A stretch of DNA of 64,000 nucleotides from Magallana angulata (Eukaryota > Mollusca > Bivalvia > Ostreida > Ostreidae). The position numbers and the translations under genes are program-made. Shown in pieces: positions 11,326 through 22,641 of this stretch. A model generated the notes under the pieces. The model saw nothing but the letters and a program-made list of their open reading frames with translations, was not told where the DNA came from and made no database searches. The number at the start of each line of letters is the position of its first letter. The stretch's first letter is position 1. The stretch spans positions 14,703,501-14,767,500 of the forward strand of contig NC_069113.1 of assembly GCF_025612915.1 (NCBI RefSeq). The letters run 5' to 3'.

Positions 11326-11710
11326 CTGTAAATACAACAAATCTAACAGCAGAAAAGGTGTAATAAAATCACAACTAATATGAAACATTTTATATTCAAT
11401 AACCAAAAAAGCTAGTTAAAGAGGGTTGGAGGGTGGATAAAATTTTCTGCTTTGACTGATGATGTAAATGCGTACTATAATGACGTCAGCAATTCATGAT
11501 GTTCTCACTAAATTTCGCGCGAAAAGTCAATAAAGCTCAAATTACGAAATTTTTTTAAAAAAAAAAAGAAAAAATATTGTCCGTTTACTTTGATAAATGG
11601 ATTTAACCTTAAATGGTGAAATCCAATTAATTATCGTCATATTGTGCGCAACCAGATGACACACATTTCGCACAAAATTTACATACTGCCAAAGGGCAAA
11701 GTATTCAGGA

Positions 11711-11717
11711 TATAAAG
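11711..11717 (+). promoter_or_regulatory. TATA box of Cys-rich peptide gene
   Basis: TATAAAG lies 69 bases before the start codon, within a stretch (GGGCAAAGTATTCAGGATATAAA) conserved in the tandem copy, where it stands at 15727. Confidence 0.5.
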
Positions 11718-11779
11718 CTCTGTTATATATATATTACAGCGCATACACATTTTAGGAGTTTTTCAGACGCACCTATACA

Positions 11780-12789
11780 ATGGTAAGTAGATTTTTGTTA
11801 AAATATGAAGTCGTGTCAAACTTTAACTGAATCACAAACCAGTTGAACCGACTGTTCAGAAACGTGTAAAGTATGAGAGAATTCAATTAAAAAATTTCAT
11901 GTTTTTTAAAAAGAAGAATACAATACACTTATAATAGAATTATTCTTATTGCATTTTTTAATTTTTTAAAGAATATCTGATCGCTGTTTGACATTTTTTT
12001 TATAAATATTTCCTAATGTTTATCAATTTTGACTTCCAAACAAAAATTGCCGCAGACAATCGATGGGTACTTAAATTTTTGTGTTAAGAAATCTTCGCAT
12101 AAATACAGAGATATTGACGTTTTACTTATATATTACTTTAAATAAAACGTCAATATCTCTGTATTTATGCGAAGATTTCTTATCTCAAAAATATTTTCAA
12201 GGAAAATACCAATATTCTACGTAATATTTTGGTTGCTGAATCTCTAGTATAAATCTATGTACAGTGTGAAAAGGTTGTTGATTTTCCACAATTCTAAGTT
12301 AATTAGATCCGTAAAGTAGTAAGTTAGGATCTGTAGAATTTGTAAACGTGTTAATTGTTATATTTCGTATTATATTTTGGACAATGTAGTAGATAATGGT
12401 TAGCACATTTTGGAAACGTTTTTCATTTTTTATGTTCTTGTGATATGCATTTCGAATTTTTGTAAAAACATTTTATTTAAATGTTGTATGTAATCTGGCA
12501 ACCTTGTTATATGTAACTTGACCTGAGAATCAAAATTACATTTTCAAGCCTTGAACTCCCTGTATTTTAGATTAAGCTATTAGTATTGCTGGGCCTGGTT
12601 GGTGTAATCTGTGGGCAGTGTAACGATTTCAACATCCAGTACCAATGTTTGATGAACGCCAATCAGAAATTGGATGCCTGTGAAAAAGCCTGCCCTCTTC
12701 CTCAGTATGGCTGCAACAGAACGCAATGTCAACTCGATTGCCAGAAGAAGGCATACCAACGTCTAACTTTCTGTATCATACACGATTAA
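11780..12789 (+). CDS. small secreted eight-cysteine peptide
   Basis: There are two coding exons. The first, 11780-11782, holds only the ATG, directly followed by a GTAAGT donor. The second, 12571-12789, follows TGTATTTTAG. The 73-residue product has a hydrophobic signal peptide (about residues 1-17, ending near ICGQC) and a mature part with eight cysteines. These include two CX3C pairs (CEKAC and CQLDC) separated by 11 residues, an arrangement that in other families makes a disulfide-stapled helical hairpin. AATAAA follows at 12842. No known family was recognised, so a defence, signalling or other extracellular role cannot be told apart. A degenerate tandem copy lies 4 kb downstream. The intron carries a perfect 40-bp hairpin. 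Confidence 0.72.
12085..12182. repeat. perfect 40-bp inverted repeat in intron
   Basis: The left arm 12085-12124 and right arm 12143-12182 are exact reverse complements around an 18-base loop. The left arm has a recognisable, diverged counterpart in the tandem copy (near 16280-16310), but the right arm does not. Confidence 0.95.
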
Positions 12790-12847
12790 ACTGGAGATCT
12801 TTTGAAAAACATGCGACATAATGGTCAAAATCTACGGATATAATAAA

Positions 12848-13803
12848 TAATTGCGTTGTATTTGGCATTAATATTGTAATTCGTTATTAAGGTTCACGCC
12901 CTAGCTTGATAGGTTTGTACATTGTTTCGTCCTAGTATTTGATGTTTTTGTTTTAATGGTACACATTAATATGTGCCACATATTTTTTTACATATGTTGA
13001 GATCAAACATATGTTAAACATATGGGTATATCACATGTGGTACTTAAATCACGTTAAACGCACGCGAGGTCACATATATATCACACATCATTAACCATGT
13101 GGCACATATTGCAGTGTAATTATTAAAATATCTTTGTATTCACAGTCCATATATCTGTAATAAACAGCTGTTTAGCTATTAAAAAAAATTACAATTATTT
13201 TAATCTTTCATTTCTTTATTAAAGTTCAAAACTATACTAAAAACCAGTTTCAATTTCAAACTTCCTAATAGACGTTTATTCACCGGCTCTTTTCTTACAT
13301 ATTGTGACAAATTTCTTAATTTTAAATCCTCGGTGAATGTGGACGAATTGAACAACCTCTTAAGAGGTAAAACTGATTTTTTGAAAATACATTTCTAGCA
13401 AATGCAACATTTCATGAGATACATAAATGTTAATAGTGTCATGTGAATATCTATTGATAATTTTAAAAAGAGACGTGTATTCAAAAGTACAATTTAGCTA
13501 CAGTTTAAGATGAATTACATTATACTTAATCAATTAGATTATATCTATCTATCTATCCTGTGATGTGTAATTTTTTTTAACGTTAACTGACTCGTTATTA
13601 CATAAAAAAATATACGTTTTTTTATGTTTGTTTCGATACACACCCCTTTTCCTGAGCGTTAGGACCTTTCATTTTAACATTTTCACCAAAACCATACCTG
13701 TTTTCCTTTTTTACCATCTTTGTAAACGTAACCAATAAATTTTTAATTGATTTATATAAAAACAAACCCATTGAAACTTAATGTCTAGCTGATGTAATAT
13801 TTC

Positions 13804-13877
<74 letters not shown>

Positions 13878-14735
13878 CTCGACTTATTCAATAAAATTCA
13901 TATAAAAAGTCGAAGCAACCAATCTAAGAACAACCACATAATGATCTTTGACTTACATATTTCTGTGTTGTAATAGTAATAATTGATGGATCTGTATCAT
14001 TGTTGATTTTTCTGGTTTTATTATAAATGCAATATCAATGTAATTGTTACATTTACATTAAATTCAACGTGTTTCTCATTTTGACATGAGACGCCCGTAA
14101 ATATTACGATCACATTAATATCCTGAATCTACATTACACGCGGTATTCGATCACAACCAGCTGACACCCATTCGGCCAAAATGCAACTATGTCTAAAGGC
14201 CAAATCTCGATTTAAATGTCAACTTGTCGACACAAGTAAAGTTATGAAAGTTTTGATGAATACAAATTCAAAAACTTTATATTGTCCATGAAAACAGAAA
14301 TAGAAAAGAAAATGTGTTCTGGTAGACAACACGCAAGTATACAAAGAAATAAAATAATCACTCCGGCATTTGACTCAGTGGTCTGCCAGATAATAATTCA
14401 TAGATATTTGAATTAGAAAATATATTGAACCCTATTATGGTGAAACAAGCTGGAAACAAATACCCACGAAACCGAGGGTTTGTGTTTGTTTTTAAACATT
14501 ACATTAAATCCATTGCGGTGTTGTTACCAATTTGCAGTTTTACTTGGTATCCTATAGATGTTGCATGACTGATCAAAATTATTATATTATTGAAAAGAAT
14601 AAATCCAAATCGGACCATTCAGCTTAAAGGTAACCTGTTAACACTAGTTGTAAACCATTGTAATCGTTTAAGATAATTTATGTCTCAAATATAAAATCAA
14701 GTTGTGCTTCACTTCCCAGTCAGATCACTAGCCTG
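12848..14735. other. intergenic with long (TA)n tract
   Basis: Contains a TA microsatellite of about 69 bases at 13805-13873. Otherwise it is AT-rich sequence with no recognised gene. Confidence 0.6.
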
Positions 14736-15628
14736 TTAAGGACGTTGGATCCTGCGATCAAAAGTCTCTAAGTTTTTTTCTAAAGTATTTTTTAAATATC
14801 TACACACATATCTAAACCAAAATTCAAAACAAAATTTTGGGGTCTATATGCTCCTTTCGGTGCTACGGTGTATTTAATATGACCTCTCTGCACTGAGAAT
14901 GCAAATTGCACATAAATCGCTTTTCCCTCTAAAATTTTTTTATCGAAATGAACCATGGTTTCAAATTCAAATTTATATTATTTAGAATTAATAAAATTAA
15001 AATTATCATAATGAAAAAGTTTGCAATTTTTACTATTTTATTCATAAACGATTAAACATGTAATTAAATAATTTAAAAGTCTCAAACTTTTTCTCAAATT
15101 ATGACAGACTTGTCAAAAGAAACTTAAATATTCAGAAAATAAAACCAAAATTATGGGTCTATAATGTAAATTTTGAGATATGGCATGAAATAAGCTAATT
15201 TTAGGGGAAAATTGGAGTTAATTTTTTCTTTACTTTTATGAAATATCACTTAAACATGCTAATATATGTCGATAGAAACATTGAAATATTGTTGAAATAT
15301 CTTCTTTAAACAATACGAAGATATCCCAGTGCAAAAACTATCTGAAAATTTGGTCTGCACGGAAAATAAGAAAGCTAAAATTACGGTGCTCTAAAACAAC
15401 CGAGTTATGAAAAATGTTCATTTTCTTCTTAAAAACCTTCCGCCACAAAATATAGTCCCTTACTACACTCTCTAAATATGGAATTTTTTCTTCACTATTT
15501 TATTCAATAGAGTTTATTTGGTATTGTAAAAAAGGAATTTACAAGTAGAATTCATATATGACACAGAATTTCCAGACTAGAGGTGACACAAAATGGCTAC
15601 CCAAAATCAGAGGATCGAACCTCTTTAA
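14736..15628. mobile_element. TTAA-bounded repeat, about 0.9 kb
   Basis: The left end TTAAGGACGTTGGATCCT (14736-14753) and the complement of the right end, TTAAAGAGGTTCGATCCT (15628-15611), match at most positions. No open frame lies inside. This fits a non-autonomous DNA element with short terminal inverted repeats. The internal sequence was not recognised. Confidence 0.4.
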
Positions 15629-15709
15629 GATATTCTGTTTTATTTTTTCATTAATTGCAAGACTTAATGTGCAAGCTGATGATACTCATTTTGGACGAAA
15701 TTTATCTAA

Positions 15710-16622
15710 GGGCAAAGTATTCAGGATATAAAACTTTGTAAACAGTAAGTTCAAGTTCACAGATATTTTAGGATTTTTTCAATCAAGTAATACATGTAAT
15801 AAGATAATGGTAATTGGATTTTTTTAATTATGAAGTCGTGTTATACTTTAAGATAACTTGATAGTCTTTGCATCTTTTAGACTCTACTGACCTCCTTTAA
15901 AAGAAGAGCTCTATATCAAATATAGGAAAATATTAAAGATGTATTATATATGGATTTTTTTCTATGACAAATAATAAGTAATACATGTAGCTATTTCAAA
16001 TTTATAAATTTTCGGTTTTTAATTTGTTGACCATCCAGCCTCCAGAACTGAATTACAAACCATCTAAATTGACAGATATAAACGTATTAAGAATCATAAA
16101 TGAATTACGTTTTAATAACTATATGCAGCATAACTGTTCTATAGAAATATTATAATTATTGTATGTCTCTTCATTTTCAAGAACATACTTTTTATCCGAT
16201 TGTTTTGTTTTTTTTATATTCTCTTTCATATTTTTTTATTTGATTTCCAAATAAGACAATCAATGGGTACTTAAAAACCTTTCGCGAAAACTATATTGAT
16301 TTAACGTTACAGCTTATTTACCCTTCCTAGACTCATACAGTGATATCTTATCTTAAGTTTAATCGAATTTCAGTGCAATGAAAATAAATCAAAAGAACGC
16401 ACAAGAGGTTTAACTTTTATTTTGTTAAAAAATGGGAATGTATGTGCCTGTGAAAAAACCTGCCCTAGTCTCTATGACTGCGAGAGAACGCGCAATCAAC
16501 TCAAATGCCAGAAACAGGGATACCAAAGCCTTCGTTTCTGTATCACACTTGATCGAATTATCCGGATATCTGTAAAAAGCGTGCGACGGAAGAACATCTG
16601 GTTTACATACTTTAAATCTTAG
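15710..16622 (+). pseudogene. degenerate tandem copy of the Cys-rich peptide gene
   Basis: The promoter region, the start-codon exon with its following intron, and a second-exon-like segment (16434-16550) align in order with the gene at 11.7-12.8 kb. The Cys framework of the second half is kept, but no signal peptide segment is recognisable, so the copy looks broken. It arose by tandem duplication of a unit of roughly 4 kb. Divergence in intron and exon suggests the duplication is not recent. Confidence 0.6.
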
Positions 16623-17629
16623 AATATCACTGTCCTATTCATTGGGATTCATATTTTCCTGGAATTAAATTTAAAAATGATTTAACCTCGAATTTGGCAA
16701 ATAAACTTCGCGTCATAGTTAGATAAACATGGTTTTGGCTATGAATATGTTGATTATTAGTTAATTAATGAAATGCACAACGTTCATAAAGAATTTTTTT
16801 TATCTAAAATCAATAATAAGAAGTTTTTCGGGAATTTTTTTTCATAAGTAAGAGTTTCTGAAGGGGAGAATGTTAAAAATCATTCAATTTAAAATTAAAA
16901 TCAATATACTTGATCAATATATTTAACTTTTTATTGCGCGAAATTTTAACTTTTCGGAGATTTGAAACGTTTCATTGGGTTCTGCTAAACATGTTAAAAT
17001 CAATATATTAATCAATTTTATATCAAAGACCTTTCTAAACAAACTACCTTAAATTTATAAAATTCTTGGTACATGTATCAAGAATAAAACCTTATTTCTC
17101 ATGCATTCAACATCTGTTCAAGACATAATTTGGTAAATACAATGCAAGAAGTACTGTTTATTGCTTTAACCAATCAATTATAATTTTGAGACTAAATACT
17201 TATATGGTTTAGTTTGGAAAAGCTGAGTAGTATTTAATTTTCTAGACAAGTATTGGACTGCTGGAGGAAAGGTACACTATCTGAAAATGATATGCTCAAT
17301 TCACGTATAAAGTTCTTCAAATCAAGTAAATATATGCATTTTTACTAACTGAACTATAAAGCATTCCAGGAACTCCAGTTAGTTGGGTTTAGATTTAATA
17401 AATTTTCCCAATATCCCTATAGATAGGAACCCAGTTTGCCTGTTAGTTGCACATAGGTAAAGAAAATTTCAAACCAATCAAATGATGTACAAAGGCCATA
17501 ATATCGCGAAAACAAGGAATCCTCAAACTGAAAATCAAATGACAGACGAATTCTACAGAACACGAACAGTGCCGTAAATGTTATGATATTTTTTTTTATA
17601 TAAACAGTATTCTGTTGCACACTTTAGTC
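16623..17629. other. intergenic, nothing recognised
   Basis: AT-rich spacer between the degenerate Cys-rich copy and the 3' end of the OTU/Mab-21 gene. No gene or clear repeat was seen. Confidence 0.5.
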
Positions 17630-20600
17630 TCAGTCCATAGAGTAGCGAGTTTCTGAAATGTGATCTGAAAAAGAAAAAAATAACACGATTAATTAATGCA
17701 GCTCAAAAATGTTTAGAGGTTTAAGGTTGACATTTATTATGAGTGTACAAAATGTACTTGTTATTAATAAGTTGACTTTGCTCAATTATACAATGTATTT
17801 GAAACGTATTTTGCATTTACTCCTACCAAATACGTAAGCCTCAAACTTTTTGGAATATTCTTCGGCTTTGGCAGGTTGTCGTGTATACATATACATTGAA
17901 TAAATCATTCCAGCTATTTCTGGAAATTCGGTGCAAAGTTCTTCTATTTCGTCCATATGGTATATCAAAGGATAAATAAAAAAATTCAACCGCGAAATGC
18001 TGTACACATGCATGTAAAACAAGATCAGGTTCCTCTTTAAAATTGGGTTTTGAACATCTTCATTTGTTCTGGAGCCTGAGTTTTGCTTCAACGTTTCTTG
18101 AATACATTGAATCGCTGTTGTGATGGCAAGCTCAGCAAGTACTGTATTTCGCCTCCAATATTCCCTCTTACTAATATCATACAAAAAACTTGCTATAGAA
18201 GTAAAATCTGTGCTATTGGTACATGGTACTTTGATCCAGTCTAATCTTGGGTCAACCGTCCAAGGCAGATATGTTTGCAGTGTTACTTGTTGTTTCTCTA
18301 AAACCATAGCTGATATATTTGTTCCTATCCTCATGTCAAAAGTACGCGCCAGGTTGACGCGAGAGGATTTTTGTCTTATTTCCATCAAAGCCGAAACGAA
18401 AAAATCGCAAAAACTAAATGATGCTTGTCTCAAACCTGTTTGTAGACCCAAAAGAGTTTGCTCAAACCGGTCCTGAAGAATATCAAGTGATATGTTGTAG
18501 AATCCCATTTTAGCAATAACTTTTGCTGTTTTAATTGTGAGTTGCCCAAATAATTCATCTAGTCCTGCTTGAAAGTCTTGCCTATCGGCAGAATAGTTTT
18601 CTTTTGACAAGACACTTTTAATCAAATTTGCTCCATACGTAAATCCATATTTCTCTGCAATTAATTCAATGACACTAGTAGGGAAAAGACGAATGTACTC
18701 GACAATAGTAGACATGGTGCTAATGTCGTCTTCTTTACAACAGTCAAGAAGATTGTTCTCTGGAATGAAATAATGAGGGAGAAACTTTGCCTTTAAGCAT
18801 GACAATAATGAGCTCAGCACATACAGTACACATCCACTGAAATTTGTTTCCCAAACATCAACATGCATTTCTTCACAAGCCATAAAAAATACAGATTTAA
18901 GATGTTTTGTTTTGAATGGTGTATGATGCACCATATTGCTAAGTAGTAACTTAAGGACGAAAAAACCATGTCGCTGTGAAGTTGTTAAACTCTTGAATAA
19001 TAAGTGTTCGGCCATTGAGAAATTAAATTGCCATTCAAGATCAGGACACGTGCATTTTGGGTGAGGTTTTGGAATCAAAGTGCAACCGAATTCGATGGTA
19101 GAAGAAATGACTTCTCTAGAAGGGAAATCATATCTTTTTTTGGTCCAACGATGCATGAATGGAAATGCATAACATGGCACCCCAATACATTCGACTTTTC
19201 TGCCGTACTTTACATCTACATCTGAACGTAATTTGGCAGTAATTCTGAATGCCTTTTGATACATGACAGAACCAATTTTGGCAACGTTCTCATTAGCACT
19301 AATTAAAGAGGATGACGAGAGTCTTAGCCTACAGAATCCAGGGTATGAATTTGAGGTGTCAACAATCACATGTCTTGCTCCAGTGTAATCATCTAGAGAA
19401 TCATTGTCATATATTGCTTCGATGTCCCTTTTAAGAACGACAACTCTGCAATAACTTGACTTTTTCTTCCGGTCTATTTCCAGTTTGTGCATCTTCTGAG
19501 TGCGACTTACATCGCGCAATGTTAAACAACTTTGGTCTGCAGAGGAACCCAAATAATGAAAATGTATTTCACCGATCCTCAGCAAAGAATATCGGGCAAT
19601 TTCACCGTCGAACATTTTGTACGGGAAAATAAGTTTCATGATAAAACCCAAGTAAGGCAAGGGTATCCCAGACAAAGAGTCAACCCGTGACTGATCTTCA
19701 ATTAATCTACTTCGAATATCTGCAACTAATTAAAAAAAAAGAAAATACTTTACTTTAAAAGTCCTCACTATACAAAATTAAGATACCATTTAGTCATATA
19801 AAATTAATATTTTGCTTCAACTTTAGTTAAATATTTTCTAAATACGTGCCTTCTTCCAGCTCTAAATCACGTCCATTATAAGATTTGAAAATCCTCTTGC
19901 ATTCGGAATGTTCTGAAGAAGGTAAATATCTTGACTCTTCTTGTAAAGAAATACTCTGTAGGACAAACTGAACATTCTCAGCTAAATTGGATTTCGGAAA
20001 ATGTCCTGGTGACATAATTGCAACCTTTCTATCCACAAGATTTCTTCTCTCATCAAGGGGTTTCTCTGTGCAAATCGCCAGCATTCGAAATATCAGAGCT
20101 TCTGAAAATTGATTATGCGTTGGTATATTATGTCATTTTATGAAAATTTATTATATTCAAACGATATTATTCTCTTTAAAATAATAATGAAGAAACCATA
20201 TTATTTACTATAAGGCAATTCTCTCATCCATTGCAAAGGACGAAAACTAAAAATATGAAATTCTCCAATCTGACCGAGGAAAATGGAAACTGTTTTCATC
20301 TTTTCAGCAGGTTCCACAGTAATACATGAATATTGGACTCTGTCGTCGAAGCCACTATAGATACTGATATCCAGCATAAAAACGTCAGCCAACACCTGCA
20401 TGAAAGTACGATTTAACCGTTCTCTCGTTTTCTTCATTTTGTGGAGATAAGCTTCCCATATTTCCTCTGATAAAAAAGCTGAACGATGTACACCGTATTT
20501 TTCTGAATTTTTTCTCAGGCATCTGCGATAAAGAAAGAGCAATCCTGATTTAAGTTTTGAATGATCGTAACATTATATATTTAGTTTCATTTTGATTCTC

Positions 20601-22496
20601 TTAAAAACAATTTAATCAAATGAAGTACATGTATATACATGTACCCCATTCCTTACTTTATCACTGTCTCTCGTAACGACATCTCTGTGTGTCCAGGGCA
20701 TCCGTTGACCATAAACTGATCTGCTACTGCACGGAACAGACAGTTTTCATCCCCATACACGTCGTGAATTTCAAAGTCGTTTTCTTTGGCAAATCGTTGT
20801 ACAGCTGGTGTAAACGCTTGGTACTGATCATAAACTTCCTCAAAAGGGCCTGAATATTAAGATAGTACTCATGATTAATTTTTATTTTAAATTGTACATT
20901 GACGAAAGCTTTTTTCGTCTTTTCATTTGATTCATCTTTTAATTTACATAGAAAAACCAACAGACAGCTTTGTTGTATTAAACTTGTAATTTATTAAAGC
21001 CGGCTGCGAAGATGAGGGGGATATACAGTACAGGCAACGCGGATCCCGAATTGGCCGGCGTTGTACTGTTCTTCCCATGTGCCTGTCTGTCTGTCCGTAA
21101 CAAATTTTCATTAGAGATTTCACAGCAACTTTCAATTTCAGCTGCTTAAAATTTTAACACACTCGTTGTTTAGACATATGGTCGGATTCATTTTTAACAA
21201 ACCAGGCGTCAATTGTCTGTTAAATGACGACTTTGCTTATTATGTTTTTTCACATCAGAGTAACACTTGTGAACATTGGTTCATAGATATCTTGTTTTAT
21301 TTTGTGATGTTAAACAAATTAAAGTTAAAGTTATTGAAATTATTTTATACTTATACTAATAATTAAGCACCACGGTCTAAACGCTGGTAGCTTAGCAACC
21401 TTGTTTTACCATTCATATAGTCTAGAGACTCCTAGACGAGGATAACGGCGAATGCATTTCAGCTGCGGCGGAGGGTTCCCTAGCAAAAGCAGAGAAAAGA
21501 GGACTTGCCAGACATATAGTACAAAATGGAAAATGGACTGTCTCACAGCGAATGTTGCCATGTTTTCAATTAAATGTAATATATGTCTAAGAAGTTTATC
21601 CAAAACAATTTTAAATTGATCATTTAGAGAAATATATAAACCACAATGTGGCATTGATGGAATAGACTGAAACTTACAGTTGTATTGGAGAAAACGCCGG
21701 AAAAAGGCATCTGACAGTAAGCTGTCGTTTATAGTACCATTATTTTGTTTGCATACTAATTTTCAGTCGATAGTCAATTAATAAAACGTACTTAATCCTA
21801 CAAGTGAACAGTATTTTTTTTTATCATTACATTATTTTCCATTTTGCAAATGAAGAATTTCTCAATATCAAGACTATAGTCTGTTAGAATATTTTAATAA
21901 ATACGAAGAAAAACAAAACATAAATGCTTAAAGTTTTGGTGGTATCGAACCTCAACCTAAACAGACCTTTTCTATATATTAACATAATTATTTAAACAAG
22001 GGGTTGTATTTTCAAAACGTACTTAATTTTGATCAAGTAAAAAAATTACGCAAAAATTGCCTTAGATGTGACAACACTCACATAATGCTTCATCTTGGAT
22101 GCTCCGTGGCAGATGATACGATTGACAATGTTGACAAATCTCTTCTTTAATGTCCTTGTCTCTGAGTGTATCCCAGTATTCATCTTCACTGTCAAAATAG
22201 TCTGTTTCGTCTAAATCGTCAAAATAAGTGCTTCCACTTGCAATGTTGTCAGAATCCTCTTCAATATCTTTCGTCTGATCAGAATGCTTATTCTCTTTGT
22301 GTAGATCGGTGCTCTCAGAATTTAGATCAATGAAAGAGAGTGTGGCCTCGGTGTCAGTTAAACAATTGTCGAAAACCGATACCTCCTCAGAATCCTTATT
22401 CTCATTGCTCTGATTCTTTTCACTTCGCCAATACTCGTGAGGAGCTGCTCTTTGCTTTTCTTTTTCTATCATCTGAGTGACGTTCTTCATTGACAT
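17630..22496 (-). CDS. OTU protease domain fused to Mab-21 (cGAS-like) domain
   Basis: There are six exons: 22496-22082, 20849-20657, 20522-20209, 20101-19871, 19719-17827 and 17664-17630. All five junctions keep phase and give 1,026 residues. Residues 1-138 are acidic and low in complexity, with a CQHC pair near the end. Residues about 139-305 form an OTU-type cysteine protease domain: GDENCLFRAVADQF holds the catalytic Cys (about 175), and GEFHIFSF near 290 is the likely catalytic His. From about 400 comes a Mab-21 domain. It has a GS motif (LGSSAD, 442-447), a VIVDTSNSYPGFCRLRL block, and the C-terminal helical part with KHLKSVFFMACEE and LPHYFIPENNLL (to about 710). A helical tail follows to the end. 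OTU domains remove ubiquitin; Mab-21 proteins include cGAS-like sensors that make cyclic nucleotides. The acidic metal-binding pair is not clear (EID at 466-468 is displaced), so the synthase may be inactive. The donor at 19870 was chosen because only it keeps phase. Confidence 0.8.
20853..22081 (-). other. intron 1 of OTU/Mab-21 gene
   Basis: Lies between a GTGAGT donor at 22081 and a TATTCAG acceptor at 20850. Short open frames here have no family resemblance, and direct splicing across it is phase-consistent, so no exon is proposed. Confidence 0.5.
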
Positions 22497-22640
22497 CTTC
22501 AGTGTTTAAATCCAGGGATAGTCGCGTTACGATGTTATTTATACCAATAGATAATCCTTTTGCTGATATTTGTTGTGTGCCTTGAAATCGTTGAATATAA
22601 TTTGGACTGAAGTTGTTCAACACATTATTCTGTGATGACA
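22497..22640 (-). other. possible alternative N-terminus of OTU/Mab-21 gene
   Basis: An ATG at 22640 opens a 73-codon frame (MSSQNN...), protein-like in composition. It overlaps the start of the chosen frame by about 77 bases in a different phase and stops at about 22420. It may be an upstream frame, or true coding sequence separated by a sequence error or allele. I saw no splice pair joining the two frames. Confidence 0.35.
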
Positions 22641-22641
22641 T

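Noticed and set aside
20944-21165. Short minus-strand frame with CRYCISPSSSQPALINYKF-like sequence near 21.0 kb
   Set aside because: It has no start or splice context. Sequence such as GGCGTTGTACTG may be part of a repeat, but I could not define its borders.
21406-21654. 82-codon frame in intron 1 of the OTU/Mab-21 gene
   Set aside because: It has no family resemblance, and splicing across the intron is already phase-consistent without it.
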